Shown one piece after another: positions 35,858 to 44,133 of a stretch of DNA of 64,000 bases. Source of the DNA: CAZHTS01 sp964535315 (GTDB lineage: Bacteria; Chloroflexota; Anaerolineae; Anaerolineales; Anaerolineaceae); NCBI GenBank assembly GCA_964535315.1, contig CAZHTS010000011.1:17472-81471 (forward strand). The letters are read 5' to 3'. Position 1 is the stretch's first letter; each line of letters opens with the position of its first letter. Both the position numbers and the translations under genes were made by a program. Under the pieces are notes generated by a model that was not told where the DNA came from, ran no database searches, and saw only the letters and a program-made list of their open reading frames with translations.

Positions 35858-36394
35858 TTATCTCCGCAACAAGACCTGTATCTTTAATTTACCCAAAGCG
35901 ATCACATCGCCATGATTGACCGGATAATCGACGTGAGGCACAATCTTCTGTCCATTGACGCGCGTGCCGTTTGAAGAGCCAAGATCGGTCACGGTGACCC
36001 GCTGCTGGTTGATCTTGATCGCCGAATGCAAACGCGACACGCCCTGTGCATACGCCTCGTAGGGCGACAGGTCGATGTCGGGCAATATCGGCTGCCCCTC
36101 AGAAACTCTTCCCAGAGTAAATTCACTTCGCCCCGACAGTTCCAGAATCTGGCCGTTATCGACCATATGCAAAAACACGACACAGGTCTCACAGGCTTTA
36201 TCGGCCTCTGCTCTGGTTACCGGCTCGGGCACAACAACGGTAGGAGCAGTTGGGGTGTAAGGCGCATCCGCCTGCCCCATGTTACGGATCGACTGGGTTG
36301 TAAAACGATCCATCGAAACCAATCGGGCACCGCATTCACTGCAAAACAAAGCGCCTGTAATTTCTTCGTGGTGACAATGAGGACATACAATCAT
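35858..36394 (-). CDS. zinc-ribbon FHA-domain protein
   Basis: A 178-residue protein. The N-terminus carries a zinc ribbon (CPHCHHEE, then CSECG). The C-terminal half is an FHA domain with the phosphothreonine-binding pattern: LGR, SRLHSAI, LGSSNGTRVNG. It should bind pThr peptides produced by the kinase encoded in the same operon. It overlaps the DnaJ-VWA gene by four bases, and the products may form a complex. Confidence 0.9.
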   Translation of the reverse strand: MIVCPHCHHEEITGALFCSECGARLVSMDRFTTQSIRNMGQADAPYTPTAPTVVVPEPVTRAEADKACETCVVFLHMVDNGQILELSGRSEFTLGRVSEGQPILPDIDLSPYEAYAQGVSRLHSAIKINQQRVTVTDLGSSNGTRVNGQKIVPHVDYPVNHGDVIALGKLKIQVLLRR

Positions 36395-37857
36395 TGTTTA
36401 TTCTGCTCCATTCCGGCTGGCAACAACAACGCGCGCGTACCGTACTTAATCCGTTTATCGCCATCTTTACTGAACTGGCGGCTCTGCTGTAAATTCTCGG
36501 CCTCTTTTAATACTGTACGCGCCAGATCGTGGTTTCCCTGGGATAAAAGATGTGTGGCCATTTGTTGCAATCGCCTGGTTGCATTAATTATATCCCCAGA
36601 TGCAACATCTTGTCTTGCTTTTTCCTGCATCCGGTATAAAGTCAATCGGGCCATTGCATCCAGAATCGCCCCCGGCGGCAAATCCTGCTCGAATTCATCC
36701 ATCACCGGCCGGCGAAAATCGATACGAATTTGTGGGTTTTCCAATTTGGGCGTCATCACCCGCATGTCAATGCGACCATTTGCTAATCGAACTTGTTGTT
36801 GTTCCTCCAATCCAGAAACTGAAAATTCGAATAACAGGCTCATATTTTTACCGAACCCCAGATTCCCCAGGCGGATAGACGGCCCAATCGGCAGCGGGCC
36901 AACATCCGGTTGCAAACGGAAAATCTGGCGCGGCTTTACTTCTGCATCCCAGGTCATCTCCAATGTCATGCCACGCGCATAAACAGCGTTGGCGCCACGC
37001 AAACGCTGATCCAACAAACGATACAGGTCTTGCGTCGCCGAGGCAAAAAAGGTGTTTCCCCCCGTAATGCCGGTCAGGCGATCCAGAAAAGCATCGTTCC
37101 ACTCTGAGCCAATCCCCAACGCACTGAGCACGACCCGTTCTCGGGCCAGTTGCTCGGCCAGGGCGTAACAGGCGTCTTCATCGCCGTACGTATGTCCATC
37201 GGTAATCAGGATCAGGTGGCTGGCCGCCTCGCCGCCGCCCCACTGGATTACCTGCTCGGCGGCCATCTGCAAGCCCTGATACATTTCTGTGCCACCGCCG
37301 GTGCGGATCATACTGATCTGATCGACCATCGCCCCCAGGCGGCCCACTTCCGTGGGCGGAATGAGCACCTCGGCGCGGTCACTAAACACCACCACCGAGA
37401 ATACATCCTGCGGACGCAGTTGGCGTAACAACTGGAGCAGATTGGCCTTGACCATATCCATGCGTTCGCCCTGCATCGAAGTTGAACGGTCTACCGCGAT
37501 CACCAGATGCAACGGCGGGATCTGTTTGGCATCCAACACCGCCGTACAGCGCAGATCCAACAAAACGTAAATCAGTTGATCTTCTTTCAGGCGGGGAATG
37601 GCCGGGCGGCTGTAATAAATGGCCACCTCAATCTCCGGACGCACGATCTCCGGCAGACTAGAATCATACACCGCCCGCCGCTGCGGATGGATCAGAATCT
37701 CGTAGGCCTGCTGCACGCGCAGGAACTGCTCTTTGGCCAGCGGATCCGGGTTGGCGTCAGGGTGAAACCGCCGTGCTGCCTCGAAATAGGCATTACGGAT
37801 CTCCTCGGGCGTCGCCTCCCGATTTAACCCCAACAGACCGTAATAATCCGCGTCCAT
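36391..37857 (-). CDS. J-domain plus von Willebrand A-domain protein
   Basis: A 488-residue fusion. Residues 1-65 are a J-domain with the HPD tripeptide in RRFHPDANP that stimulates DnaK-type ATPase. Residues about 100-275 are a VWA domain with the MIDAS motif DRSTS and later Thr/Asp (RTGGGTEMY, ITDGHTYGDED). The C-terminal region is beta-rich, then helical. It lacks the Gly/Phe and zinc regions of DnaJ, so it is a specialised adaptor recruiting Hsp70 to a metal-dependent protein assembly. Encoded within the Ser/Thr kinase operon. Confidence 0.88.
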   Translation of the reverse strand: MDADYYGLLGLNREATPEEIRNAYFEAARRFHPDANPDPLAKEQFLRVQQAYEILIHPQRRAVYDSSLPEIVRPEIEVAIYYSRPAIPRLKEDQLIYVLLDLRCTAVLDAKQIPPLHLVIAVDRSTSMQGERMDMVKANLLQLLRQLRPQDVFSVVVFSDRAEVLIPPTEVGRLGAMVDQISMIRTGGGTEMYQGLQMAAEQVIQWGGGEAASHLILITDGHTYGDEDACYALAEQLARERVVLSALGIGSEWNDAFLDRLTGITGGNTFFASATQDLYRLLDQRLRGANAVYARGMTLEMTWDAEVKPRQIFRLQPDVGPLPIGPSIRLGNLGFGKNMSLLFEFSVSGLEEQQQVRLANGRIDMRVMTPKLENPQIRIDFRRPVMDEFEQDLPPGAILDAMARLTLYRMQEKARQDVASGDIINATRRLQQMATHLLSQGNHDLARTVLKEAENLQQSRQFSKDGDKRIKYGTRALLLPAGMEQNKQ

Positions 37858-37866
37858 TGTTTCCTG

Positions 37867-38769
37867 CTAGCGGGTATTTAAATATTGAACCAGAACAGCT
37901 GTAATGTTATCCGGGCCGCCGGCGGCGTTGGCCGCCTCAACCAATTCATGACAGGCAACCGATGGACTGGGCGCTTTGGTAATGATACGGAAAATCTCCG
38001 GTTCCGGCACCACCCCCCACAGGCCATCGCTGCACAACAGCATATAACCCGGATGCGGGAGTAGATGCGTGTTTACGTCTGGGTGGAAGGGTTCCGTCTG
38101 GCCCAGGGCGCGATACAACACGTTGCGCCGGGGGTGCACCGAGGCCTGTTCCTCGGTGATCTGGTTCAGTTCGACCAGGCGCCTGACCAGGGAATGATCC
38201 TGCGTAACCACCTGAATACGCCCATCGGGATAGAGGAAATAAGAACGACTGTCACCGACGTGCGCAATCGTCACCTGCTCGCCCAACACAAACGCCGCCG
38301 TCAGGGTGGTGCCGCCGCCCGGGGCGTTGCGTAAGACCGCCTGTTGCGCCTCAAATACGCCCTTCTCCATGATCTCTTGCAGGCTATCCCCCTGGGTTCC
38401 ACTATCCAGCGACAGGTACGGCGGATAAAGGTTCTTAAGCAAGTAGCCGCTCATGGCGCGAATCGCCACACCGCTGGCAACCTCGCCGTACTCGTGTCCG
38501 CCCATGCCATCCGCCACGACAAAGATGCCAAAATTCAACTCTGTGGTGCCGTCAGACAACACGGAGCTCAAGGTAAAGAGCGCATCTTCGTTATGGTCGC
38601 GCTGCCTCCCTACCGACTGGGCGCTGCCCACAATCAACTGCGGAGGCTTAAGCTGCACCGGGCGCACACTGACCGACTTGAGCTGTTCTTCCGATAGAGG
38701 AGCGGTGCGCACATCGAGCGCCGCAGAAGGTCGCTTTTTCTGAAAGATACGTTGGATAAAATTTAACAC
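37867..38769 (-). CDS. PP2C-family protein phosphatase
   Basis: A 300-residue Mg/Mn-dependent Ser/Thr phosphatase with RDHNEDAL, VVADGMGGHEYGEVAS, AHVGDSRSYFL and GGPDNITAVLV, all four metal or phosphate motifs. About 60 N-terminal residues are extra and polar. It should reverse the phosphorylation made by the kinase encoded 28 nt upstream. Confidence 0.93.
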   Translation of the reverse strand: MLNFIQRIFQKKRPSAALDVRTAPLSEEQLKSVSVRPVQLKPPQLIVGSAQSVGRQRDHNEDALFTLSSVLSDGTTELNFGIFVVADGMGGHEYGEVASGVAIRAMSGYLLKNLYPPYLSLDSGTQGDSLQEIMEKGVFEAQQAVLRNAPGGGTTLTAAFVLGEQVTIAHVGDSRSYFLYPDGRIQVVTQDHSLVRRLVELNQITEEQASVHPRRNVLYRALGQTEPFHPDVNTHLLPHPGYMLLCSDGLWGVVPEPEIFRIITKAPSPSVACHELVEAANAAGGPDNITAVLVQYLNTR

Positions 38770-38797
38770 GGCTCCTCTCCTTAAACTCGACTATGCC

Positions 38798-40639
38798 TCA
38801 GGGCATGATGGCATACACGATATGATCCGCCGAACCAAAATACAACACATCATTATTGACCACAGGCACGCTGGTAATCGGCCCCCCCGTAGAAAACTGC
38901 CAGCGCAAACGTCCCGAACGATACTCAATACAATACAACTTGCCATCCGCCGTTCCACAGATCAGCGAATCCTTGTAAATCAACGGCGAACCGCTCACCT
39001 GGCTATCGGTCTGGAAACGCCACAACTCTCTGGCGCTGCCGATATCCAGACAATAAATATACCCATCCGCCGCTCCGGCAAAGACCGTCTTCTCGGCGAT
39101 GCAAGGTGAGGAAATCGAGCCCTTACCCATGCGGTAGCGCCAGATCACCCAGCCCGAGCGGGCATCCACGGCGTAAAAGGTTGCATCGACCGAGGTAAAA
39201 AACACCGTGCCCTGATGGACGATCGGCGAAGAAGTCACCGCACGCTTTGCGCGAAAACGCCAGCGGCTCTGCCCGCGAAAATCCATGCACAATACCTCGC
39301 CGCTCTCGCACCCCACATAAATCGCCTCGGGGGTGACATAGGGCGTGGAGCGAATGGGCCCGGTGGCCTGAGTACGCCAGCTGGCTCGCCCGGATAACAG
39401 ATTCACAGCGTGTACATAACCATCATCGGAGCCGACAAACACGTGCCCCTCTGCCACCTTGGGCGAACTGCGAATCGGGCCATCCGTGGCGTAACTCCAG
39501 GTCACTTTTCCCATGCGAGCCGAGATGGCATATAAATCCTTGTCTTCAGAACCAACATACAACGTGCCCTCATGGATCACCGGCCGGCCAACGATGCCGC
39601 CGCCCGTCGGGCATTTCCACAAGAATTTGCCGTCGGTACTGTTGAGCGCATACACATTGTTGTCATAGGCGCCGGCATACGCTACGCCGCCTTCCACCCA
39701 CAACGCGCCGCGCACCTCATCTTCGCACTCAAAGGTCCACAGCGGCTTGACCCCCTGCTCGCCGCCGCTATACACCGGCATCGAAGCCGGCCCCCCCACC
39801 CCGCCCAGCTTTGACAGAACTCCGGTTTTGCGAGCCGTCAACAGCAAGGCTTCCTTCATCATCTCGACTGATTGAAAACGATCCTGCGGATTGTATTGCA
39901 GCGCCGTATTAATCACCGCCTCAAGCTCAACCGAAACGGCCGGGTTGAGTTTGCGCACCGGGCGCTCGGCAAACGTAAACGGCGCCTCCAGGCGGGGGTC
40001 ACGGCGGGTGAGGAGATGATGCAGGGTGGCGCCCAGGGCGTAGATATCTGCCAGCGGCGTGGCATCGCCGCGATATTGCTCGGGCGGCGAATATCCTTCT
40101 GTGCCGATCATCGTGCCTTTTTGCCCCGAGCGAAAGACTTTGGCAATCCCAAAGTCAACCAGCACGATGTGACTATGCTGGTTGATCATCACGTTCGACG
40201 GCTTCATGTCGCGAAAGATGATCGGTTCGGGGCGGTGTGAGTGTAAATAATTCAAGACCTCACACAGTTCCAACGCCCAACCAAGCACCTGTTCTTCAGG
40301 CAGAAAGCCCTGCACATCGTTCAAAAAGGCCTCCAGATCGCGGCCCTGAACGTACTCCTCCACCAGATAAGAGCGCTCATCGTAGCTGAAGTAATCAAAA
40401 ATGCGCGGGATGGACGGATGCGACAACGTAACCAGAATGTTGGCTTCGCGCTCGAAGTTTTGCACGATCGTCTCACGCACCACCGGATCCGGCGCCTGGT
40501 TAATCATCTCTTTGACCGCCACCAGTTTGACCACGTTGGGGAAATGCATATCGCGGGCGCGATAAACAGACCCCATGCCACCGACACCAATCACATCCTG
40601 AATCAAATACCGCTCCGCCAGGAGAAATCCAGATTGCAA
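38798..40639 (-). CDS. Ser/Thr protein kinase with C-terminal PQQ-like beta-propeller
   Basis: From the TTG used here the protein has 613 residues: a kinase domain (about 10-270) with GVGGMGSVY, ATP-binding Lys43, catalytic FRDMKPSN (Phe replacing the His of HRD) and DFG in VDFGIAKV. About seven PQQ/beta-propeller repeats (300-613) follow, each with a pattern like VYVGSEDKDLYAIS. There is no transmembrane segment, so the propeller is a cytosolic sensor or scaffold. The true start may be a CTG at 40696: it is in frame, has GGGAGG five bases upstream, and lies about 17 nt after the predicted transcription start, whereas the TTG has no site. That would add 19 residues (LDTHRITQNLT and following). 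Confidence 0.9.
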   Translation of the reverse strand: MQSGFLLAERYLIQDVIGVGGMGSVYRARDMHFPNVVKLVAVKEMINQAPDPVVRETIVQNFEREANILVTLSHPSIPRIFDYFSYDERSYLVEEYVQGRDLEAFLNDVQGFLPEEQVLGWALELCEVLNYLHSHRPEPIIFRDMKPSNVMINQHSHIVLVDFGIAKVFRSGQKGTMIGTEGYSPPEQYRGDATPLADIYALGATLHHLLTRRDPRLEAPFTFAERPVRKLNPAVSVELEAVINTALQYNPQDRFQSVEMMKEALLLTARKTGVLSKLGGVGGPASMPVYSGGEQGVKPLWTFECEDEVRGALWVEGGVAYAGAYDNNVYALNSTDGKFLWKCPTGGGIVGRPVIHEGTLYVGSEDKDLYAISARMGKVTWSYATDGPIRSSPKVAEGHVFVGSDDGYVHAVNLLSGRASWRTQATGPIRSTPYVTPEAIYVGCESGEVLCMDFRGQSRWRFRAKRAVTSSPIVHQGTVFFTSVDATFYAVDARSGWVIWRYRMGKGSISSPCIAEKTVFAGAADGYIYCLDIGSARELWRFQTDSQVSGSPLIYKDSLICGTADGKLYCIEYRSGRLRWQFSTGGPITSVPVVNNDVLYFGSADHIVYAIMP

Positions 40640-40719
40640 CTGCTTGTCGGGGCCAGTGTTACTCGTCAGGTTCTGAGTGATGCGATGAGTATCCAGTGTG
40701 ACCTCCCGAATATGTACAA

Positions 40720-40748
40720 ATTATAAACAGCAACCCTTTGAAATGCAA
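40720..40748 (-). promoter_or_regulatory. promoter of the Ser/Thr phospho-signalling operon
   Basis: On the minus strand, -35 TTGCAT (40748-40743), a 17-bp spacer and consensus -10 TATAAT (40725-40720). Transcription would start near 40713. A GGGAGG site at 40701-40707 and an in-frame CTG at 40696 follow, which favours the longer kinase. Confidence 0.72.
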
Positions 40749-40783
40749 CCGTTTTTGCCTTGCAGGTCTGTCAGGCCGGGCTT

Positions 40784-42226
40784 TCAGTTTTGCGACATTC
40801 GCCCGACCAGTTCACCCAGTCGTTCCAGCGCTTGCTCGGCCTGAAACGACCAGTAAGCGGCATTCAAACGGATAAAATTACGGTAGCGCGGCGTAGCCGA
40901 GAAAATATACCCCGGCGCCAGCGTCACCCCTATTCGCAAGGCCTCACGGTACAGCTTCAGCGAATCGACCGCCTCGGGCAGTTGCACCCACAACACAAAC
41001 CCACCCGCCGGGCTGGTAACGCGCGTTCCCTCCGGGAAACAATTCAGGATGGCGCGCGCCATCAGCGCAACCTTTTGGGCGTACGCCCGGCGAATACGCC
41101 GCAGGTGATGGTCGTATCCGCCGCTTTCCAAAAATTCTGCAATCGCCAGCTGCGGCAACAACGCCGTACTGACATTGGTCGCCATTTTCTGGCGTTCCAC
41201 CTCGCGCTGAAAACGCCCCGGCGCCACCCAGCCGATGCGAAAACTGGGTGAAATATCCTTGGAGAACGAGGAACACAACAATACCAACCCCTTACGATCG
41301 TAGGCCTTGGCCACGCCGGGATGATTACCGCAAAACGACAACTCGCCGTAAATATCGTCCTCGATGAGCGGAATCTCGTACCGCGCCAGCAAATCGACCA
41401 GTTCGCGCTTATTCTCGGCCGGCATACAGCTACCCAACGGGTTGTTGAAATTAGACATGATCAGACAGGCCCGCACCGGGTGGTGCTCGATGGCGAATTG
41501 CAGCGCCTCCAGGCTGATGCCGGTGCGATGGTGGGTGGGAATCTCCAAGGCGTGTAACCCTTGAGATTGCAAAGCCTGCAAAACGCCAAAATAGGTTGGC
41601 GATTCGATCGCCACCAGATCGCCCGGGCGGCACACCGAACGCAGTGCAAGCGCGATGGCCTCCATACACCCCGAGGTAATGACGATCTCGTCAGGAGAAA
41701 GGACACTGCCCGTATTATAGGCCCGCCGCGCCACCTGCGTGCGCAGTTCAACACACCCTTCTGGCACGGTAAACACCGCATGCGGCAGCGCCATGTTGCG
41801 CGCCAGCTGCGCCAGAATGCGCCCCAAGCGCTCGGTGGGCAGCAAATCGGGCGCCGGTAAGGCCGCGCCAAACTGGAACAGCGACGGCTTCATGGCGTCG
41901 CGCAGGACCATCATCGCCAGATCGTTGATGTTCACCTGATTGGGATCGCACGGCGGGGCCGAGATTTCCGGCTCGGGGATGGCGTTGCTGACAAAAGAAC
42001 GCACATAGTACCCGGATTGGGGCCGCGCTTCGATTAAGCCGCGATCCTCCAGCAGGTGATACGCCTGTAATACCGTGGAGATGCTCAGGTCTTTTTGCTC
42101 GCTGATGCGCCGCACCGAAGGCAGACGCTCTCCCGGCTGAAAAGTGCCCGCCTCGATCTGCACATTAATCTCATTTGCAAGCCGCTCGTACAAGGTCATC
42201 TTATCCATTGTCGCCGCTTCAACCAT
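40784..42226 (-). CDS. MocR-family regulator (GntR winged helix plus aminotransferase-like domain)
   Basis: A 480-residue MocR protein. Residues about 10-75 form a GntR-type winged helix (GERLPSVRRISEQKDLS, STVLQAYHLLEDRG). The rest is a fold-type-I aminotransferase domain with PLP-binding Lys323 in SSFSKDISPS. MocR proteins use PLP or an amino acid-PLP adduct as effector, commonly for vitamin B6 or amine/amino-acid genes. I chose the ATG at 42226 because GGAGGAGG lies just upstream; the ATG 24 nt earlier has none. It is divergent from a DUF2917 gene across a 12-bp inverted repeat. A true aminotransferase activity is less likely. Confidence 0.9.
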   Translation of the reverse strand: MVEAATMDKMTLYERLANEINVQIEAGTFQPGERLPSVRRISEQKDLSISTVLQAYHLLEDRGLIEARPQSGYYVRSFVSNAIPEPEISAPPCDPNQVNINDLAMMVLRDAMKPSLFQFGAALPAPDLLPTERLGRILAQLARNMALPHAVFTVPEGCVELRTQVARRAYNTGSVLSPDEIVITSGCMEAIALALRSVCRPGDLVAIESPTYFGVLQALQSQGLHALEIPTHHRTGISLEALQFAIEHHPVRACLIMSNFNNPLGSCMPAENKRELVDLLARYEIPLIEDDIYGELSFCGNHPGVAKAYDRKGLVLLCSSFSKDISPSFRIGWVAPGRFQREVERQKMATNVSTALLPQLAIAEFLESGGYDHHLRRIRRAYAQKVALMARAILNCFPEGTRVTSPAGGFVLWVQLPEAVDSLKLYREALRIGVTLAPGYIFSATPRYRNFIRLNAAYWSFQAEQALERLGELVGRMSQN

Positions 42227-42247
42227 ACGCGTCGCCTCCTCCTCGGG

Positions 42248-42279
42248 CATAACAGTTTGCCAAAAATCAAACTGTTATG
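42248..42279. promoter_or_regulatory. 12-bp inverted repeat in the mocR-DUF2917 divergent region
   Basis: CATAACAGTTTG (42248-42259) and CAAACTGTTATG (42268-42279) are exact complements with an 8-bp spacer. The half-site word CTGTTAT recurs in direct orientation at 42303-42309, 30 bp after the copy at 42273-42279. MocR regulators such as GabR bind spaced direct repeats, so both arrangements could be used. Confidence 0.55.
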
Positions 42280-42372
42280 GGTATAGATGTTGTTTTCTGC
42301 ATCTGTTATTTTAGCACAAAACTGGTAAACTTTTATCAGGATGTTTTGTTTACGGAGATAAAAGAGGTAAAA

Positions 42373-42651
42373 ATGGAACATACCGTTACAGATATGTATG
42401 GTGGACGTGTAGGCAAGCTGATCAGTCAGGTTAGCAAGATCGACATCCACTTATTTAGCGGCGAGTTGTTCAAAATGGAAGGCGACCGGCGCACCACGCG
42501 CATCACTTGCCGCAAGGGCGTGTTATGGATCACACAAACGGACGACCCTCAGGATCATCTGCTGCTGGCGGGTGAGAGCTTCACCATCAACCGCCCGGGC
42601 CACATCCTGATCCAGGGCATGCCTGAAGCCATCGCCAGCATACTCAACTGA
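42373..42651 (+). CDS. DUF2917-like small protein
   Basis: A 92-residue cupin-like beta protein matching the DUF2917 pattern: TRITCRKGVLWITQTDDPQDHLLLAGESF, shown here in part as RKGVLWITQ and DHLLLAGESF. Function is unknown in the family. I set the start at 42373 (MEHTVTDMY) after a GAGGTAAAA site. It is monocistronic: a strong terminator follows, and it is probably controlled by the divergent MocR protein. Confidence 0.7.
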   Translation: MEHTVTDMYGGRVGKLISQVSKIDIHLFSGELFKMEGDRRTTRITCRKGVLWITQTDDPQDHLLLAGESFTINRPGHILIQGMPEAIASILN

Positions 42652-42674
42652 CACACTCCCCCATCCCCCTTTGG

Positions 42675-42710
42675 AACCCCTCTTTTCTGTTGCAGAAAAG
42701 AGGGGTTTTC
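42675..42710 (+). terminator. rho-independent terminator after the DUF2917 gene
   Basis: AACCCCTCTTTTCTG and CAGAAAAGAGGGGTT form a perfect 15-bp stem with a 3-nt loop, and a TTTTC tail follows. Confidence 0.88.
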
Positions 42711-42801
42711 ATGTACAGCCTGCCGGCAAAAGAGTGACTGGACGGCGCCTATCCAATGCAGTAAAATCTAACCGTCAGCGTTTACATTCAAGGAGTCAAA
42801 A

Positions 42802-44022
42802 ATGAGCAACTATCCCGGCAAAGGCGTTGTCGCCGTCGTAAAAACCTCTCCCCAAACCGTGTTGGAGGACATCGAACGGTTGATGCGATTAGCAGGTGTT
42901 GAACAGGTCTTACCGAAAGAAAACACCACCGGCCTCAAAATCAATATTTCCTGGCAGACCTGGTACCCGGCCTGCTCTACCACCCCCTGGCAGCTCGAAG
43001 GGGTCATCCGCACCCTGCGCGCCCTGGGGTATAACGATCTGGTCGGCATCCATAACGACACCGTCGTGGTGGATACCAGCGTGGGCGAGGTCAACAACAA
43101 GCACAAATTTGTCACCGACAAATACGGCGTTCCCTGTGAGTATCTGTACCAGGAGAATTTCGACTGGCAGGAATATACCCCCAAAAAGCACCCCTACCTG
43201 GTGCTCGACAAGGTCTACCCGGACGGGGTGTACATTCCCAAGACCCTGATCGGCAAGAACATCGTCCACCTGCCCACCGTCAAGACCCACGTCTTCACCA
43301 CCATCACCGGGGCAATGAAGAACGCTTTTGGCGGTCTGCTGCACCGCAACCGCCACTGGACGCACAGCGTGATTCACGACACACTGGTCGATCTGTTGAT
43401 GATCCAACAAGAGATCCATCCGGGTCTGTTTGCCGTGATGGACGGCACCTTTGCCGGCGATGGCCCGGGGCCGCGCGCCATGCGCTGGCACGAAAAGAAC
43501 ATCCTGCTGGCTTCCTCCGACCAGGTTGCCATCGACGCCGTTTCGGCCAAACTACAGGGCTTTGATCCCATGTCCATCCGCTTCCTGCGCAAGGCGCACG
43601 AGATGGAACTGGGTGTGGCCGATCCCAGCCAGATCCAGGTGGTCGGCTACGACATCAATCAGGAAGGCAGCTGGAATTTCGTCCAGGAAGATACATTTGC
43701 CTCGCGCGGCCAGAAGATGATCTATCATGGCCCGCTCAAACCGTTTGAAAAAGTGCTGCTGCAAAGCCCGCTGGTGCCCTGGAGCTTCTTTGCCAGCAAT
43801 TTCTACCACAACGTATACTGGTACCCCTTTGTCGGCCGGCAGCGCGTCCAGAACGCCCTCCAGACCCCCTGGGGCCAGTTATTCAAGAGTTACGGGGACG
43901 GTGAGGTAGTCATGCCCGGCATGGAACCCAGAACCGTCATCCAGGCCGGCGTCGGCATTGCTGCACTGCTGGCGTTGTTGGGAGCCGGCGCCTGGCTGTT
44001 GAGCAGCCGCTCAAAGAAGTAA
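42802..44022 (+). CDS. DUF362 protein with C-terminal membrane anchor
   Basis: A 406-residue DUF362-family protein (VAVVKTSPQTVLEDI near the start; the core has VHLPTVKTHVFTTITGAMKNAFGGL as separated blocks VHLPTVKTH and GAMKNAFGG). Some relatives carry ferredoxin clusters, but no Cys cluster is seen here. A single C-terminal transmembrane helix (about 375-398) followed by basic residues suggests tail anchoring. Function is unknown. The gene has AAGGAG upstream and its own terminator. Confidence 0.8.
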   Translation: MSNYPGKGVVAVVKTSPQTVLEDIERLMRLAGVEQVLPKENTTGLKINISWQTWYPACSTTPWQLEGVIRTLRALGYNDLVGIHNDTVVVDTSVGEVNNKHKFVTDKYGVPCEYLYQENFDWQEYTPKKHPYLVLDKVYPDGVYIPKTLIGKNIVHLPTVKTHVFTTITGAMKNAFGGLLHRNRHWTHSVIHDTLVDLLMIQQEIHPGLFAVMDGTFAGDGPGPRAMRWHEKNILLASSDQVAIDAVSAKLQGFDPMSIRFLRKAHEMELGVADPSQIQVVGYDINQEGSWNFVQEDTFASRGQKMIYHGPLKPFEKVLLQSPLVPWSFFASNFYHNVYWYPFVGRQRVQNALQTPWGQLFKSYGDGEVVMPGMEPRTVIQAGVGIAALLALLGAGAWLLSSRSKK

Positions 44023-44035
44023 ATATCGTCTGCAT

Positions 44036-44073
44036 AAGAACCTGGTTTCATCGGATGAGCCAGGTTCTTTTTT
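44036..44073 (+). terminator. terminator after the DUF362 gene
   Basis: AAGAACCTGG and CCAGGTTCTT form a 10-bp stem, with an inner TCATC/GATGA helix; a TTTTTT run overlaps and follows the 3' arm. Confidence 0.85.
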
Positions 44074-44085
44074 CCTGAGCACACC

Positions 44086-44104
44086 CCTGCGGCGACGCCG
44101 CAGG
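44086..44104 (+). promoter_or_regulatory. small GC hairpin in the glnA leader
   Basis: CCTGCGGC and GCCGCAGG pair over 8 bp around GAC, ending about 17 nt before the glnA ribosome-binding site. No known regulator is assignable. Confidence 0.35.
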
Positions 44105-44133
44105 CCAAATCTATCCCCGGTGAAGGAGAAGGT

